This document shows, piece by piece, positions 1 through 10,272 of a stretch of 64,000 nt of DNA. A program made the position numbers and the translations under genes. The notes beneath the pieces are model-generated. The model was not told the DNA's origin, made no database searches, and saw only the letters and a program-made list of their open reading frames with translations. How positions within the stretch are numbered: the stretch's first letter is position 1; every line of letters begins with the position of its first letter. The DNA is from Thinopyrum elongatum (lineage: Eukaryota > Streptophyta > Magnoliopsida > Poales > Poaceae), in assembly GCA_011799875.1 (NCBI GenBank), contig CM022301.1, positions 324,898,929 to 324,962,928 of the forward strand. Reading direction: 5' to 3'.

Positions 1-2148
1 AGGGGGACCATTCCTGCAGTTAGTTCCAACATATCTAGCAAATACTTCACCATTCTGATTTTTGAATAGTTTATAGTTGGAGTCAAATGACTCATCAGAT
101 GAATATGAGGATTCACAAGTAAAGCCAGATAAGGTAGATGGGTCCACGGAAGGTCCCTTCGCAGTAACCCATGAGGTTTTGGGATACTGCTCAGGTTTCC
201 AGTAGGTTCCATCAGCATTGAGTTTCCTCTCAAATGCAATACCCTCTTTCCTAGGGTTCCTGTTCAAGATCTGCTTTTTGAGCACATCACAAAGAGTCTG
301 ATGCCCTTTGAGGCTTTTGTACATGCTTGTCACATACAATTCCTTCAACCCTGCATTTTCGTCAGTGATACTAGTGGTATCCTCAGATGAGGAATTTGTG
401 ACCACAGAGATAGTTGACGAATTTGCAGCAATAGAAGCATTTGAACATTCAGGTGAAGAATTAGCTGTTTCACGTTCAATGCATTTCAAGCATGGTGGAA
501 TAAATTCTTCCTGAGCGGAACTGATCTGTTGAGCAAGCAATGAATCATTTTCCTTCTGAAGATCTTCATGACTCACCCTTAGCTTCTCAAGATCTTGCTT
601 TCTTTGAAGAAATTCATAAGAAAGCTTCTCATGATCGGCTAAGAGAGTTTCATGATGACTTTGAAGGTTGTCAAACTTAGACTGTAGTTGCTGAAGATTA
701 TCAGTCAGTGTTTGAGTTCGATCCATTTCCTCACCTAACAGATCATCGCTTTTGTCTAGCATATTTTGAACCTTTTCCAAAGCCTTTTGTTGTTTAACAA
801 CAATATTAGCAAGTTTGGAATAGCTGGGTTTGAGGTTATCATCGGATTCATCCTCACTTGATTCAGAGGAGGGATATTTGAATACCTTGGCACCTTTTGC
901 CATGAAGCAATAGGTGGGAGCATAGTCATCATTGCCGTCATCAGCAGTGTTGGGGAAGCCATTTTCCTCAGTGTTGAAGATGGACTTGCTGACGTAAGCA
1001 GTAGCGAGGGCTAGGCTCGCCACACCAGAGTCTGACTCCTCAGATGCCTCCTCTTCCTCATGTTCCTCAGATTCAGCTTCAGAGTCCATTTCCTTGCCAA
1101 TGAATGCCCGAGCTTTCTTGGAGCTGCTCTTCTTGTGAGATGAAGACTTTGAATATTTTGACGATGAGGACTTTGAAGATTTCTTCTTCTTCTTAGAGTC
1201 ATCTGAACTATCATCCTTGTATTTCTTCTTCTTTGATTCCTTCTCCCACTGAGGACAATCAGTTATGTAGTGACCAGGTTTCTTGCATTTGTGGCAAGTT
1301 CTCTTCTTGTAATCACGGGATGAGGAATCTGATTTCATGTCATCACCTCTTGAGGATTTTCCAAATCGGTCATGTCTAGAGAACTTCTGGAATTTCCTCA
1401 CGAGCATTGCTAGCTCCTGACTTAGTTCTTCAGGATCACCAAGGCTGCTACCAGAATCTTCATCTTCAGATTCAGAGACTGCCTTGGCCTTCAGTGCACG
1501 AGATCTGCCATAGCTCGGTCCGTAGAGATCTCTCTTCTCAGCAAGTTGGAACTCATGAGTATTTAGCCTCTCGAGGATATCAGCAGGATCAAGTGACTTG
1601 TAGTCTCCACGTTCTTGAATCATCAGTGCCAGTGTATCGAATGAAGAATCAAGTGACCTTAGCAATTTCTTCACCACCTCATGGTCGGTGATGTCAGTGG
1701 CACCCAGTGCTTGAAGCTCATTTGAAATGTCAGTGAAGCGATCAAAGGTTTGTTGGACATTCTCATTGTCGAGTCTTTTGAAGCGGTTGAAGAGATTGCG
1801 AAGAACGTCAACTCGAGAATCACGTTGAGTTGAGATTCCTTCATTGACCTTGGACAGCCTGTCCCAGATAAGCTTTGCAGACTCCAAAGCACTCACTCTG
1901 CCGTACTGTCCTTTGCTCAGACGGCCACATATGATATTCTTCACTTGAGAGTCGAGTTGCTTGAATCTCTTCACATCAGCAGCATTAACAGAAGGAGTGA
2001 CAGAGGGAACGCCATTTTCCACAACGTACCAGAGATCGTTGTCAATTGCCTCAAGATGCATGCGCATCTTATTCTTCCAGTAGGGGTAGTCCGTCCCATC
2101 AAAGGTAGGACACCCAGCCGAGACCTTGATCATGCCTGCAGTCGACAT
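1..2148 (-). CDS. Copia-type Gag (start of Gag-Pol), cut by window edge
   Basis: A reading frame starts at the ATG at 2148 (minus strand) and stays open for all 716 codons to position 1; I read every triplet and found no stop. The N-terminal ~200 residues look like the UBN2/retrotran_gag_2 capsid of plant Copia elements. A CCHC zinc knuckle follows (C285, C288, H293, C298; CHKCKKPGHYITDC), then a Lys/Ser-rich tract, a Glu/Asp-rich tract and a probable coiled coil at about residues 443-540. Gag would package element RNA in cytoplasmic particles. The start is chosen because it lies about 55 bases inside the primer site and begins the conserved capsid. Protease, integrase and RT would lie left of the window. 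The long undamaged frame suggests a young or recently active copy. Confidence 0.85.
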   Translation of the reverse strand, partial: MSTAGMIKVSAGCPTFDGTDYPYWKNKMRMHLEAIDNDLWYVVENGVPSVTPSVNAADVKRFKQLDSQVKNIICGRLSKGQYGRVSALESAKLIWDRLSKVNEGISTQRDSRVDVLRNLFNRFKRLDNENVQQTFDRFTDISNELQALGATDITDHEVVKKLLRSLDSSFDTLALMIQERGDYKSLDPADILERLNTHEFQLAEKRDLYGPSYGRSRALKAKAVSESEDEDSGSSLGDPEELSQELAMLVRKFQKFSRHDRFGKSSRGDDMKSDSSSRDYKKRTCHKCKKPGHYITDCPQWEKESKKKKYKDDSSDDSKKKKKSSKSSSSKYSKSSSHKKSSSKKARAFIGKEMDSEAESEEHEEEEASEESDSGVASLALATAYVSKSIFNTEENGFPNTADDGNDDYAPTYCFMAKGAKVFKYPSSESSEDESDDNLKPSYSKLANIVVKQQKALEKVQNMLDKSDDLLGEEMDRTQTLTDNLQQLQSKFDNLQSHHETLLADHEKLSYEFLQRKQDLEKLRVSHEDLQKENDSLLAQQISSAQEEFIPPCLKCIERETANSSPECSNASIAANSSTISVVTNSSSEDTTSITDENAGLKELYVTSMYKSLKGHQTLCDVLKKQILNRNPRKEGIAFERKLNADGTYWKPEQYPKTSWVTAKGPSVDPSTLSGFTCESSYSSDESFDSNYKLFKNQNGEVFARYVGTNCRNGPP

Positions 2149-2201
2149 AACTAAAACTCCAGGTGGTTAAACCAAAATCACACAGAACAAGGGAGTACCT
2201 T

Positions 2202-2213
2202 GCTCTGGTACCA
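2202..2213 (-). other. Primer-binding site of the Copia element
   Basis: On the minus strand TGGTACCAGAGC lies just inside the LTR end. It matches the 3' end complement of initiator tRNA-Met (TGGTATCAGAGC) with one difference. It fixes the element's orientation and the inner LTR border. Confidence 0.75.
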
Positions 2214-2215
2214 AT

Positions 2216-3713
2216 TGAAAGTGCGTTATATCGACTAGAGGGGGGGTGAATAGGCGATTTTTACAAATTCGTCACTGAGGAATTTCAAGGTGAGGAAATT
2301 CCTAAGTAACGAACTACTTAGCAGCGGAATAAGTACTCAGATGCAAACATAACATGGCATAAGAACAGTCATCATGATGAAATGAAATAGGCACAGAGTA
2401 CAGGTAGCGTGAAACACAGGATAAGCAGGCTGAAGACTAAATGACTGAAGAAATAGGATTGAGGAAATTGAGAAAGTCTTCAGTCAAAGTCTTCACACAG
2501 TAACGATCAAGTAAATCAACACATGAATGAGGAAATGAAAGAGTTGAGGAAATAGAACCAGTAGCTCGGTGAAGACAATGATTTGGTAGACCAGTTCCAA
2601 CTGCTGTGACAGTTGTACGTCTAGTTGGAGCGGTTAGGTATTTAAACCTGAGGACACACAGTCCTCACCGTATTCTCCTTGAGCTAAGGTCACACAGACC
2701 TCGCCCAATCACTCATGGTAAGTCTTCAGGTGACTTCCAAACCTTCACAGACTCGGTCACTCGGCGATCCACAATTTCCTCTTGGATGCTCTAGACCATG
2801 ACGCCTAACCGTCTGTAGGATGCACAGTCCTCAAAGGTAACAAGCATCGGTTCCACACAGGAACAATTTCTTCAGTAATGCTCAATCACTTTGGGTTTGT
2901 AGGTGTTTGGGTTTTTGGGTTTTTGGGTTTTTCCTCACTTGATGATTTTCGCTCAAAGTCCTCGGAGGATGGGATGCTCTAAATGACAAGTGTCAATCTA
3001 TCTCTCAGAGCAGCCAACCAGCTAGTGGTTGTAGGGGGCGGCTATTTATAGCCTAGGGAGCAGCCCGACATGATAAGACATAAATGCCCTTCAATGATAT
3101 GACCATTAGGTGGGTAGGATATTTGGACAGCTGGCGCGTAGCACAGCAACGGTCGGAAATTTGAGCTCTCAAATTACACAGGGCTATCATGTTCCTCACT
3201 TGTAGGCAATCCGCACTGGCGAATTCCTAACTCCTCAGTCAGAACAAATTCCTCAGAGAACAGAAGAACTTCGTCTCTGTCACTGAAGAAATTGACTGAA
3301 CTGAATGAGATTTCCAATGGCTTCACTCGAAAGGATTGGGTAGGTGTAGGATTTTGAGATGAGCATCACTTGGAAACTTTTCCTTAGTTTTACCTCGACC
3401 CCCTTTAACAGTATGGTGTTTCCTATGACTCAAGAAGAAGAAAATGAAACTACGAAAACAAAAGTCTTCACGCTTCATAATCCTCGCATGAATATCAAGT
3501 CTTCAGGGTCACACCAATTTCTTCACTTTCAAAGTCTTCAAGAAAACCAAAGTCTTCAGTTGAAGACATTCATTTTTAGGGGTCGACTTTCGTCGTAAAT
3601 ATCAAACTCCTCATAGACTTATAGAACCTGTGTACACTCACAAATGCATTAGTCCCTTAACCTATAAGTCTTCAATACACCAAAATCACTAAGGGGCACT
3701 AGATGCACTTACA
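2216..3713 (-). repeat. 5' LTR of the minus-strand Copia element
   Basis: On the minus strand this runs TGTAAGTGCATC...CACTTTCA, about 1.5 kb, with the TG...CA ends of an LTR; the inner end is next to the primer site. It should hold promoter, transcript start and polyadenylation signal. It includes a T/G-rich stretch near 2900 and recurring AAGTCTTCA-like motifs at 3460-3560. The other LTR is outside the window, so neither age nor target duplication can be read here. Confidence 0.8.
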
Positions 3714-4019
3714 GTGTGGTATAAAAATGACAAGGCATTGATAGAGGCCAAACACTTAAAGGGGCATTTCTGTAAAAGACTATTGGGTGTTTGCTTTCCT
3801 CCGGCACACAGAAATCGAGGGGCGTCATTAATACTGGATGAAGAAGACAATATGGTGAGCCCCGCAGTACCTCGCTAACTGAAGTATTGTGGGTGGTCGA
3901 GCTATCATCAGCCGGACATAGGTAACGGAAGGAACTCGCCTCTCAAGCCGAGGATTTTAAGAAGCATGGAGCTAATGAAGATTATCGATCTCGGCATTGG
4001 AGGCTAGTTCAGGGGCTAC
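3714..4019 (+). other. 3' internal tail of gypsy element H
   Basis: No coding frame is visible. The segment ends in a short purine-rich tract (caggggctac) directly before the LTR at 4020, the usual place of a polypurine tract, so it reads as the untranslated 3' end of a plus-strand gypsy element. Its 5' part is cut off at the Copia LTR border, suggesting the Copia element inserted into it. Confidence 0.5.
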
Positions 4020-4511
4020 TGAGGGTGTCTCAGACTAAGGGATCCTCCAGCTGCCGGCCTATCTCTCATAGGGTCGGATTGATGGGCTGCCTTTGATTCA
4101 TCAAAGGAAGCCGGACTGCAGGCGACCCCGTGCTCCAGAAGGAAACCTCCAAAGACTTGGCGTATCCTCCAAGTCTAGTTAGCATAACCGGCATGTTTAT
4201 CCCCGAATGGTAACCGGCCATATGTAACCCTAGGTGCTCTTGGTGTCTATATAAACCAGAGGGCTAGACCGTACAAGGAGAGAACCATTATCACCATACC
4301 CACCTAGGGTTAGTTCATCCGATCTCGAGGTAGATCAACTTTGTAATTGTCATACAAACACATCAATACAACCAAGTAGGACGTAGGGTTTTACCACCTC
4401 GAGAGGGCTAGAACCTGGGTAAACACTGTTTCTGCGTTCCCTATTACCCATCGATCCAAGATCCACAGCTCGGGACCCCCTACCCGAGATCTGCCGGTTT
4501 TCACACCGACA
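4020..4511 (+). repeat. 3' LTR of gypsy element H
   Basis: This runs TGAGGGTGTCTCAG...CACACCGACA, about 0.5 kb, with a TATA-like 'tctatataaacc' near 4246. It resembles the LTR at 38205-38709 (shared 'acctgggtaaa', 'ctcgggacccc', 'ctgccggttt'), so the two belong to related gypsy families. It is followed directly by Athila-type coding sequence, so H sits inside the Athila-like element; CCATG at 4512-4516 is the candidate target duplication, whose partner is not in the window. Confidence 0.65.
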
Positions 4512-5024
4512 CCATGTTCCATTAAAAGAAATTATGTCAAAACTGCTTTGTGTGATTTAGGAGCCGGTGTTAGTGTTATGCCTTTCTCTTTATATGAAAG
4601 ACTTGATTTGAATAAACCCACACCCACTGAAATATCATTGCAAAGGGCTAACAAATCAACTACCATACCTATCGGTGTTTGTGAGGATGTGTCCGTTGTA
4701 GTTGCAAATGTTACTATCTTAACAGACTTTGTTATACTTGATATGCCTGAGGATGACAACATGTCGATTATCCTTGGTAGACCCTTTTTAAATACTACAG
4801 GGGCTGTTATTGGTTGCAACAAAAGCAAGGTCAGTTTTCATATCAATGGTAATGAGCATACGGTGCACTTTCCGAAGAAACAATTTCAAGTAAATGGTAT
4901 TCATGTTATTGAAAAGACTCCGACAATTACTATTGGAAGTTTCCAACTTCCCCTTCCTACTGTTAAAAAGAAATATGAAACACTTACTATTGGGGAAATG
5001 CATATCCCCTTTGAGGTAACTTAG
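4512..5024 (+). pseudogene. Athila-type gag/protease remnant
   Basis: The frame is open from the border at 4512 to a stop at 5022-5024. It contains the retropepsin signature of plant Athila-group elements, ALCDLGAGVSVMPFSLYERL, with D-L-G in place of D-S/T-G, and the later ILGRPFLNTTGAVI motif of the protease fold. The enzyme would cut the polyprotein during particle maturation. The 5' part (gag) is missing because H inserted here. RT, RNase H and integrase would normally follow in frame but do not. I call it a remnant of a pol-less element; the family is clear, the lineage name is not. Confidence 0.7.
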
Positions 5025-5864
5025 TGTTTTACGAAGATTCTTCGGTTTCATGTTAATCGAAAATGGTTTGTTAATAAGACATAATCAACATGTGGTCGAT
5101 GAATTTAGTAGGCACAACCTTCTGTACCCACTTTATATTTTATGTTATTTTTAGTTAAATGCAATAAAATTCTATGAGTATCCTGTTTTCTGAATTATCC
5201 GTGCAATAAAAAAGTGCCCAAAAATGAAAGTGCTCAAAATGACCTAAAATTTTTACATGATTTTTTATTGAATATTTAAGAACTTTTGGCACTGAAAACA
5301 CCACATGGGGTGCCCCAGGTGCCCACAAGGCACCAGGGCGTGCCCACCACCTGGGGCGCGCCCTGGTAGCTTATGGGCCCCATAGGGCCCCACAGCCCAC
5401 ATCATCACTCACCTCCAAAAAAATCACTCTGGTTCTCTCTCTCGCATTCTTGCTCCCAAACCTGCAATTTTCGATCTCTTTGCTCGAAACTCCATTTCCG
5501 AAACTGTTTTGGTGGATTGCTACTTGGTATGTGACTCCTCCATTGCTCCAATTAGTTTTTATTTTAGTGGATTATATTTTGCATAATTAGCTGCTCTTGG
5601 TGTTACTGAAAATGAGCTTGCATGTTGAATTCTTTGAGTTCCAAGTAGTTTGAATGCTTGATATAGCCTCTAGACATCCATATGAGTAGTTGCTATCAAT
5701 CTTGTGAAGTTTTGTTGACATCATTTCGTGGCCCAAAAATTTCAAATATTTGTTCGTACATAAATGAACTTCCTTAGAAGGAGTTCCTCGAGGAGAAGGT
5801 CCCCGGAGGCATCATCGAGTGACAGCTCGATTGACAGGCCTATGTTGAACCAAGGGCAAGCTCG
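5025..5864 (+). other. Non-coding spacer where Athila pol is missing
   Basis: There is no RT, RNase H or integrase similarity in any frame. The stretch is AT-rich, then has a GC-rich block near 5290-5390 (repeats of 'ggtgcccac' and 'ggggcgcgccctgg') and a pyrimidine-rich tract near 5410-5470, resembling an untranslated leader before the env-like frame. Confidence 0.5.
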
Positions 5865-6785
5865 GTGCGGGATTTCGACACCAAATCATGTCGGTGCCCA
5901 TGCGAGGAGTTCATGATAGGCGCGGGTATTAAAGAAGAATTTGATGAATATGTTCATAACACTGAGCTTGCTCCCTTCATCGCAGATAAGTGCTCACAAC
6001 ATTACAACCTTACCATCTCATTCACTAAAAAGATTGAGTTTCATCCTCGTACTTCTAGAGTTTTGTTTCACTTATATGACCGAGCTTATAATATGCCTCT
6101 AGAAGAATTCTGTGATGCATGAAAAATCCCATATTGGGGTTTGTTAGATGAACCACCAAAATCTGATTAAGAAATGTTCCTGAGTAGCCTTTGATTTGGT
6201 TAGGATAGGGGAGTTACACAATCTAGAATAAAAAGCATTCAGTTCCCCTCAATTCACTATTTTGCATTGTTTAATGGCAAGTGTATTGTGGGCAAGCAAG
6301 ACTGTAGTACACTTTGTGCCCCCGACCTGAGCATTAATCATACTGCTTTAACGGGTGTCAAACATTATAATCTTGGGGCAATTGTTGCATGGAGGTTGCA
6401 ACGTAACGCGAGTAGTGGTCATTTTTATGGAGTAATTTATGCCTCCCGCGTAGCTGCAAGGCTGGGAGTTTCACCTATGCCTAATGATCCTATCTTACCT
6501 GATCAATATCTAGATTTTGATGCAATGCAGCACCATGAGTTTATTAAGTGGGGAGCTCATAATTACAATTATAACCTGGTGTTTGATAAAAAAAACCTAT
6601 TGTACCTATTATTTTGCCTGCACATGCTCTCTTTGATTTTCAGAGTAAAGGAAGATATTACATTTATGAGAGCGAGGCACGCGAGTACAACACAACAGTG
6701 GAAGCTACTCGCCAGGCCGAGGCAGAGGCACCGAGAGCCTCCACGAGCTACCACTTTGATTTATTATCCAGACCAACGATGGTGA
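5865..6785 (+). pseudogene. Env-like ORF of the Athila-like element, broken
   Basis: Fragments in one frame resemble the protein found between pol and the 3' LTR in Triticeae Athila-group elements: a domain ending MPLEEFCDA, a stop at 6120-6122, then further stops, and a second block (about 6215-6600) with APDLSINHTAL, YNLGAIVAWRLQ and ASRVAARLGV. Another frame carries on from about 6614 (ALFDFQSKGRYYIYES), so there is also a frameshift. The protein is often called env-like but its role is unproven; I see no convincing signal peptide or membrane anchor. It is not functional here. Confidence 0.55.
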
Positions 6786-8910
6786 TTACCAAGCTAGGCA
6801 AAAGCCTAAGTTTGGGGGAGTATGTATTTCCCACCGACATTACATTCATGTTCACACATTTCATTCCAGTTGTCGGTGTTCATCCTTTTTCATTGTATAA
6901 TCCATCTTAGTTTTATTTTCTCGCTTTCTTCTTGTGTGTTTGAAAAACTTTGAGAAAATCCAAAAATATTTCTCGCTTCTTTTCGGTTTTTCTTTCTAGT
7001 TTAAATTAGTTGTAGTATTAAAAGAAAACCCAAAAAGATTTCCCATTCTTCTTTTGCTTGTTGGGAGCTTTCCAGTGTAAATAGTTTTTCTCGTTTTTGT
7101 ATCTCCTTTAATTTGCTTTCTTTAAGAAAAATAAAAAACTCCAAAAATATTTCAGTGTGTTTCTCTGATATTCTTTTCTTTCATTGAGTCATTATGAGGA
7201 GAAGACCACAATGAAACTGTTGAGTGGCTCTCATATGCATTATTGTTGATATAATAAAGAGCCCATTTTACCTTGTCTTCTCCTTTGAATTAAAATGTTT
7301 GCAGATTCTAGCTTAGTCCACGACACTCTTACACTATTATTATTTTCATATCATTCGGTCGTGCAAGTGACAGGTAATAATGACGATATTTGATAAAGTG
7401 ACTGAGGCAAGGAAAGGCGGGTAAGAACTCAACTTGTTTTTGTTTTTGTAAATATGTTTAACTCAGTATCCATGATTCAGCATATTATGATTAAACATGT
7501 TTATGATGACAGTTAGAGATTATAATTGCTCATGCCATGCTTAAGTAACTAGGAGTGGATAATGATTTATCTTGGGTGTCAGCATGCATTAAAATGATTA
7601 TGATGTAGTATGATGATATGGTATCCTCCTCTGAATGTTTTGAGTGGCTTGACTTGGCACATGTTCACGCATATAGTTGATTCAAAACCAACATAGCCTC
7701 CATGATATTTATGTTCATGGTGTTTATACCCTACCCATGCTAGTATTCAATGTTAATTATTCACAATGCATGTTTCTGACCGTTTTCGCTCTCTAGTTGG
7801 TCGCTTCTCAACCAATTTGCTAGCCTTCGCATGTACTAAGCGGGAATACTGCTTGTGCATCAAAATCCTTAAACCAAAGTTATTCCAGATGAGTCCACTA
7901 TATATCTACCTATATGCGGCATTACTCTGCCGTTCCAACTAAATTTGCATGTGCCACCTCTAAATATTCAAATGAACATATGTTTTGTGTGCCCGTACTG
8001 CTCATGGAGCGACAGGGGTGGTCACTATCTTCCATGCTAAGCGGGTTATTCTCATGATGAGTGTTTATTCACTTGTCCTTGCACGAGAGGGGCCGGTAAT
8101 CGGGATGCCCAGTCCCATGATCAAAATTGCAATAATAATAAAACAAACTCCCACAAAAACTTGTTGGTATGGAGGGCACCCGAGGATTCGGCTAGCCATG
8201 GCTTGTGTTTGTTGGTGGAGGGGGAGTAAACTTTACTTTTACCGCTTGGGAACCGCCCCTAATTTGTTTAGCATGGAAGATATTGAAAACTCTTGGTCGT
8301 AACATTGACAGGAAAGGTATACCTCCCAAAATTATATTTATCTCTGATTTATGCTTCGAGCTCTGGCACCTCTGCAGATCCCTCCTTCCCTCTGCGAAGG
8401 GCCTATCTATTTACTTTTATGTTATTTTACTTTTATTGTTGAGTCATCACCTTCTCAAACAAGCACCGGTCTTGAGAGCACTATTGTCATCCTCATGCAT
8501 TGTGTATAGTTAATGTTGTGTGCATCATGACTGGATCTCTTCTACCATGAATTACAATGTTTAGTCGTTGCTTGAACTTTGGAGGTGCTCTGCATTTATG
8601 TTTTGCGGTCTTAGAAAGGGCTAGCGAGATACCATTATTGTCATATTATGTCATGATTGTTTAGACAAAGTGTTGGTATTTGAGATATTTTATTATTGCT
8701 CGCTAGTTGATTATGCCATTGATATGAGTGAATATAGTTTCTAAGAGTTATCATTTGCATGGTTAGTTATAATCTTTGTTGAAAACGTGGGTATTATTTA
8801 AGCATATATATGGACACAAGAACAAAAGAGTTCGTAAAAGTTTTTCCTTATCACTTTTAGTTTGTCAACTGAATTGCTTGAGTACAAGCAACGAGTTAAG
8901 CTTGGGGGGT
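6786..8910 (+). other. 3' untranslated region of the Athila-like element
   Basis: About 2.1 kb with only short, unconvincing frames. A 'tttgggggagtatgt' purine tract near 6810 resembles an internal polypurine tract. The segment ends 'aagcttggggggt' directly before the LTR, a good second-strand priming tract. Long 3' non-coding regions are usual in Athila-group elements. Confidence 0.55.
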
Positions 8911-10272
8911 TGATACGTCTCTGTCGTATCTACTATTCCAAACACTTTTGCTCTTCTTTTGGACTCTAATTTGCATGATTTGAATGAAACTAACCTGGAC
9001 TGACGCTGTTTTCAGCAGAACTACCATGGTGTTGTTTTTTTGGCAAAAATAAAAGTTCTCGGAATTGGATGAAACTTTTTGGAGATTTTTTATGGAATAT
9101 ATACAAAATACTGGAGCAAAGACCCACTAGAGGGGGGCGCGCCCTGGTGGGTGGTGGGGCCCACGTGGCTCCGCTGACCCTAATCGCGACACTATAAATT
9201 CCTATTTTCGGAGAAAAAATAGGAGAGGAAGTTTCATCGCATTTTACGATACGAAGCTACCGCCACCTCCTGTTCTTCATCGGGAGGCTAGATCTAGAGT
9301 CCGTTCGGGGCTCCGGGGAGAGGGGGGTCTTCCGTCTTCGTCATCAACCATCCTCCATCACCAATTTCATGATGCTCACCGCCGGGAGTGAGTAATCTCT
9401 TTGTAGGCCTGCTGGACGGTGATGGATTTGATGAGATTTATCATGTAATCAAGTTAGTTTTGTTAGGGCTTGATCGCTAGTATCCACTATGTTCTGAGAT
9501 TGATGCTGCTATGACTTTGCTATGCCTAATGTTAATGCTTGTGACTAGGGCCCGAGTGCCTTGATTTCAGATCTGGACCCTTTATGTTTTCATGAATATA
9601 TTTGTTTTCTTGATCCTACCATGCAAGTTATATGCACCTGCTACGTGTTATGATCCGCATACCCCAAGGTGACAATAATTGGGATTCTTTTCGGTGATTA
9701 CCGTAGTTTGAGGAGTTCATGTATTCACTATGTGTTAATGCTTTGTCTCGGCTCTCTATTAAAAGGAGACCTTAATATCCCTTAGTTTCCTTATGGACCC
9801 CGCTGCCGTGGGAGGGTAGGACAAAAGATGTCATGCAAGTTCTTTTCCATAAGCACGTATGACTATATACGGAATACATGCATACATTACAATGATGAAT
9901 TGGAGCTAGTTTTGTGTCGCCCTAGGTTATGACTGTTACATGATGAATGTCATCCAACGTAATCACCGATCCAATGCCTATGAGCTTTTCACATAATTGT
10001 TCTTGCTAAGTTACTACTGTTGCTACTACTGTCGCAATTGCTACAAAGCTACTATTACTATTACTATTGCTGCTATCACTATCAAATTACCATACTATTG
10101 TGCTACTGATCACTCTGCTGCAGATATTTAGTCTCCAGGTGTGGTTTAATTGACAACTCAACTGCTAATACTTACAAATATTCTTTGGCTCCCCTTGTGT
10201 CGAATCAATAAATTTGAGTTGAATACTCTACCCTCAGAAATTGTTGCGATCCCCTATACTTGTGGGTTATCA
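8911..10272 (+). repeat. 3' LTR of the Athila-like element
   Basis: This runs TGATACGTCTCTGTCG...TTGTGGGTTATCA (1362 bp), the start and end typical of Triticeae Athila-group LTRs (Sabrina-like; name tentative). A polypurine tract precedes it. Around 10010-10090 there is an imprecise CTA/CTG triplet-rich tract. The outer end abuts, with no spacer, the integrase end of minus-strand gypsy G, so the Athila-like element probably inserted into G. GAGTC (10273-10277) would be the right target duplication; its partner is not seen. Confidence 0.75.

Noticed and set aside
7985..8513. Two overlapping frames of about 100 codons in the Athila 3' region
   Set aside because: No similarity to known retroelement proteins; within a non-coding 3' region and mutually overlapping.
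10010..10090. CTA/CTG triplet tract as an expandable microsatellite
   Set aside because: The repeats are interrupted every few units and belong to the normal LTR sequence of this group.
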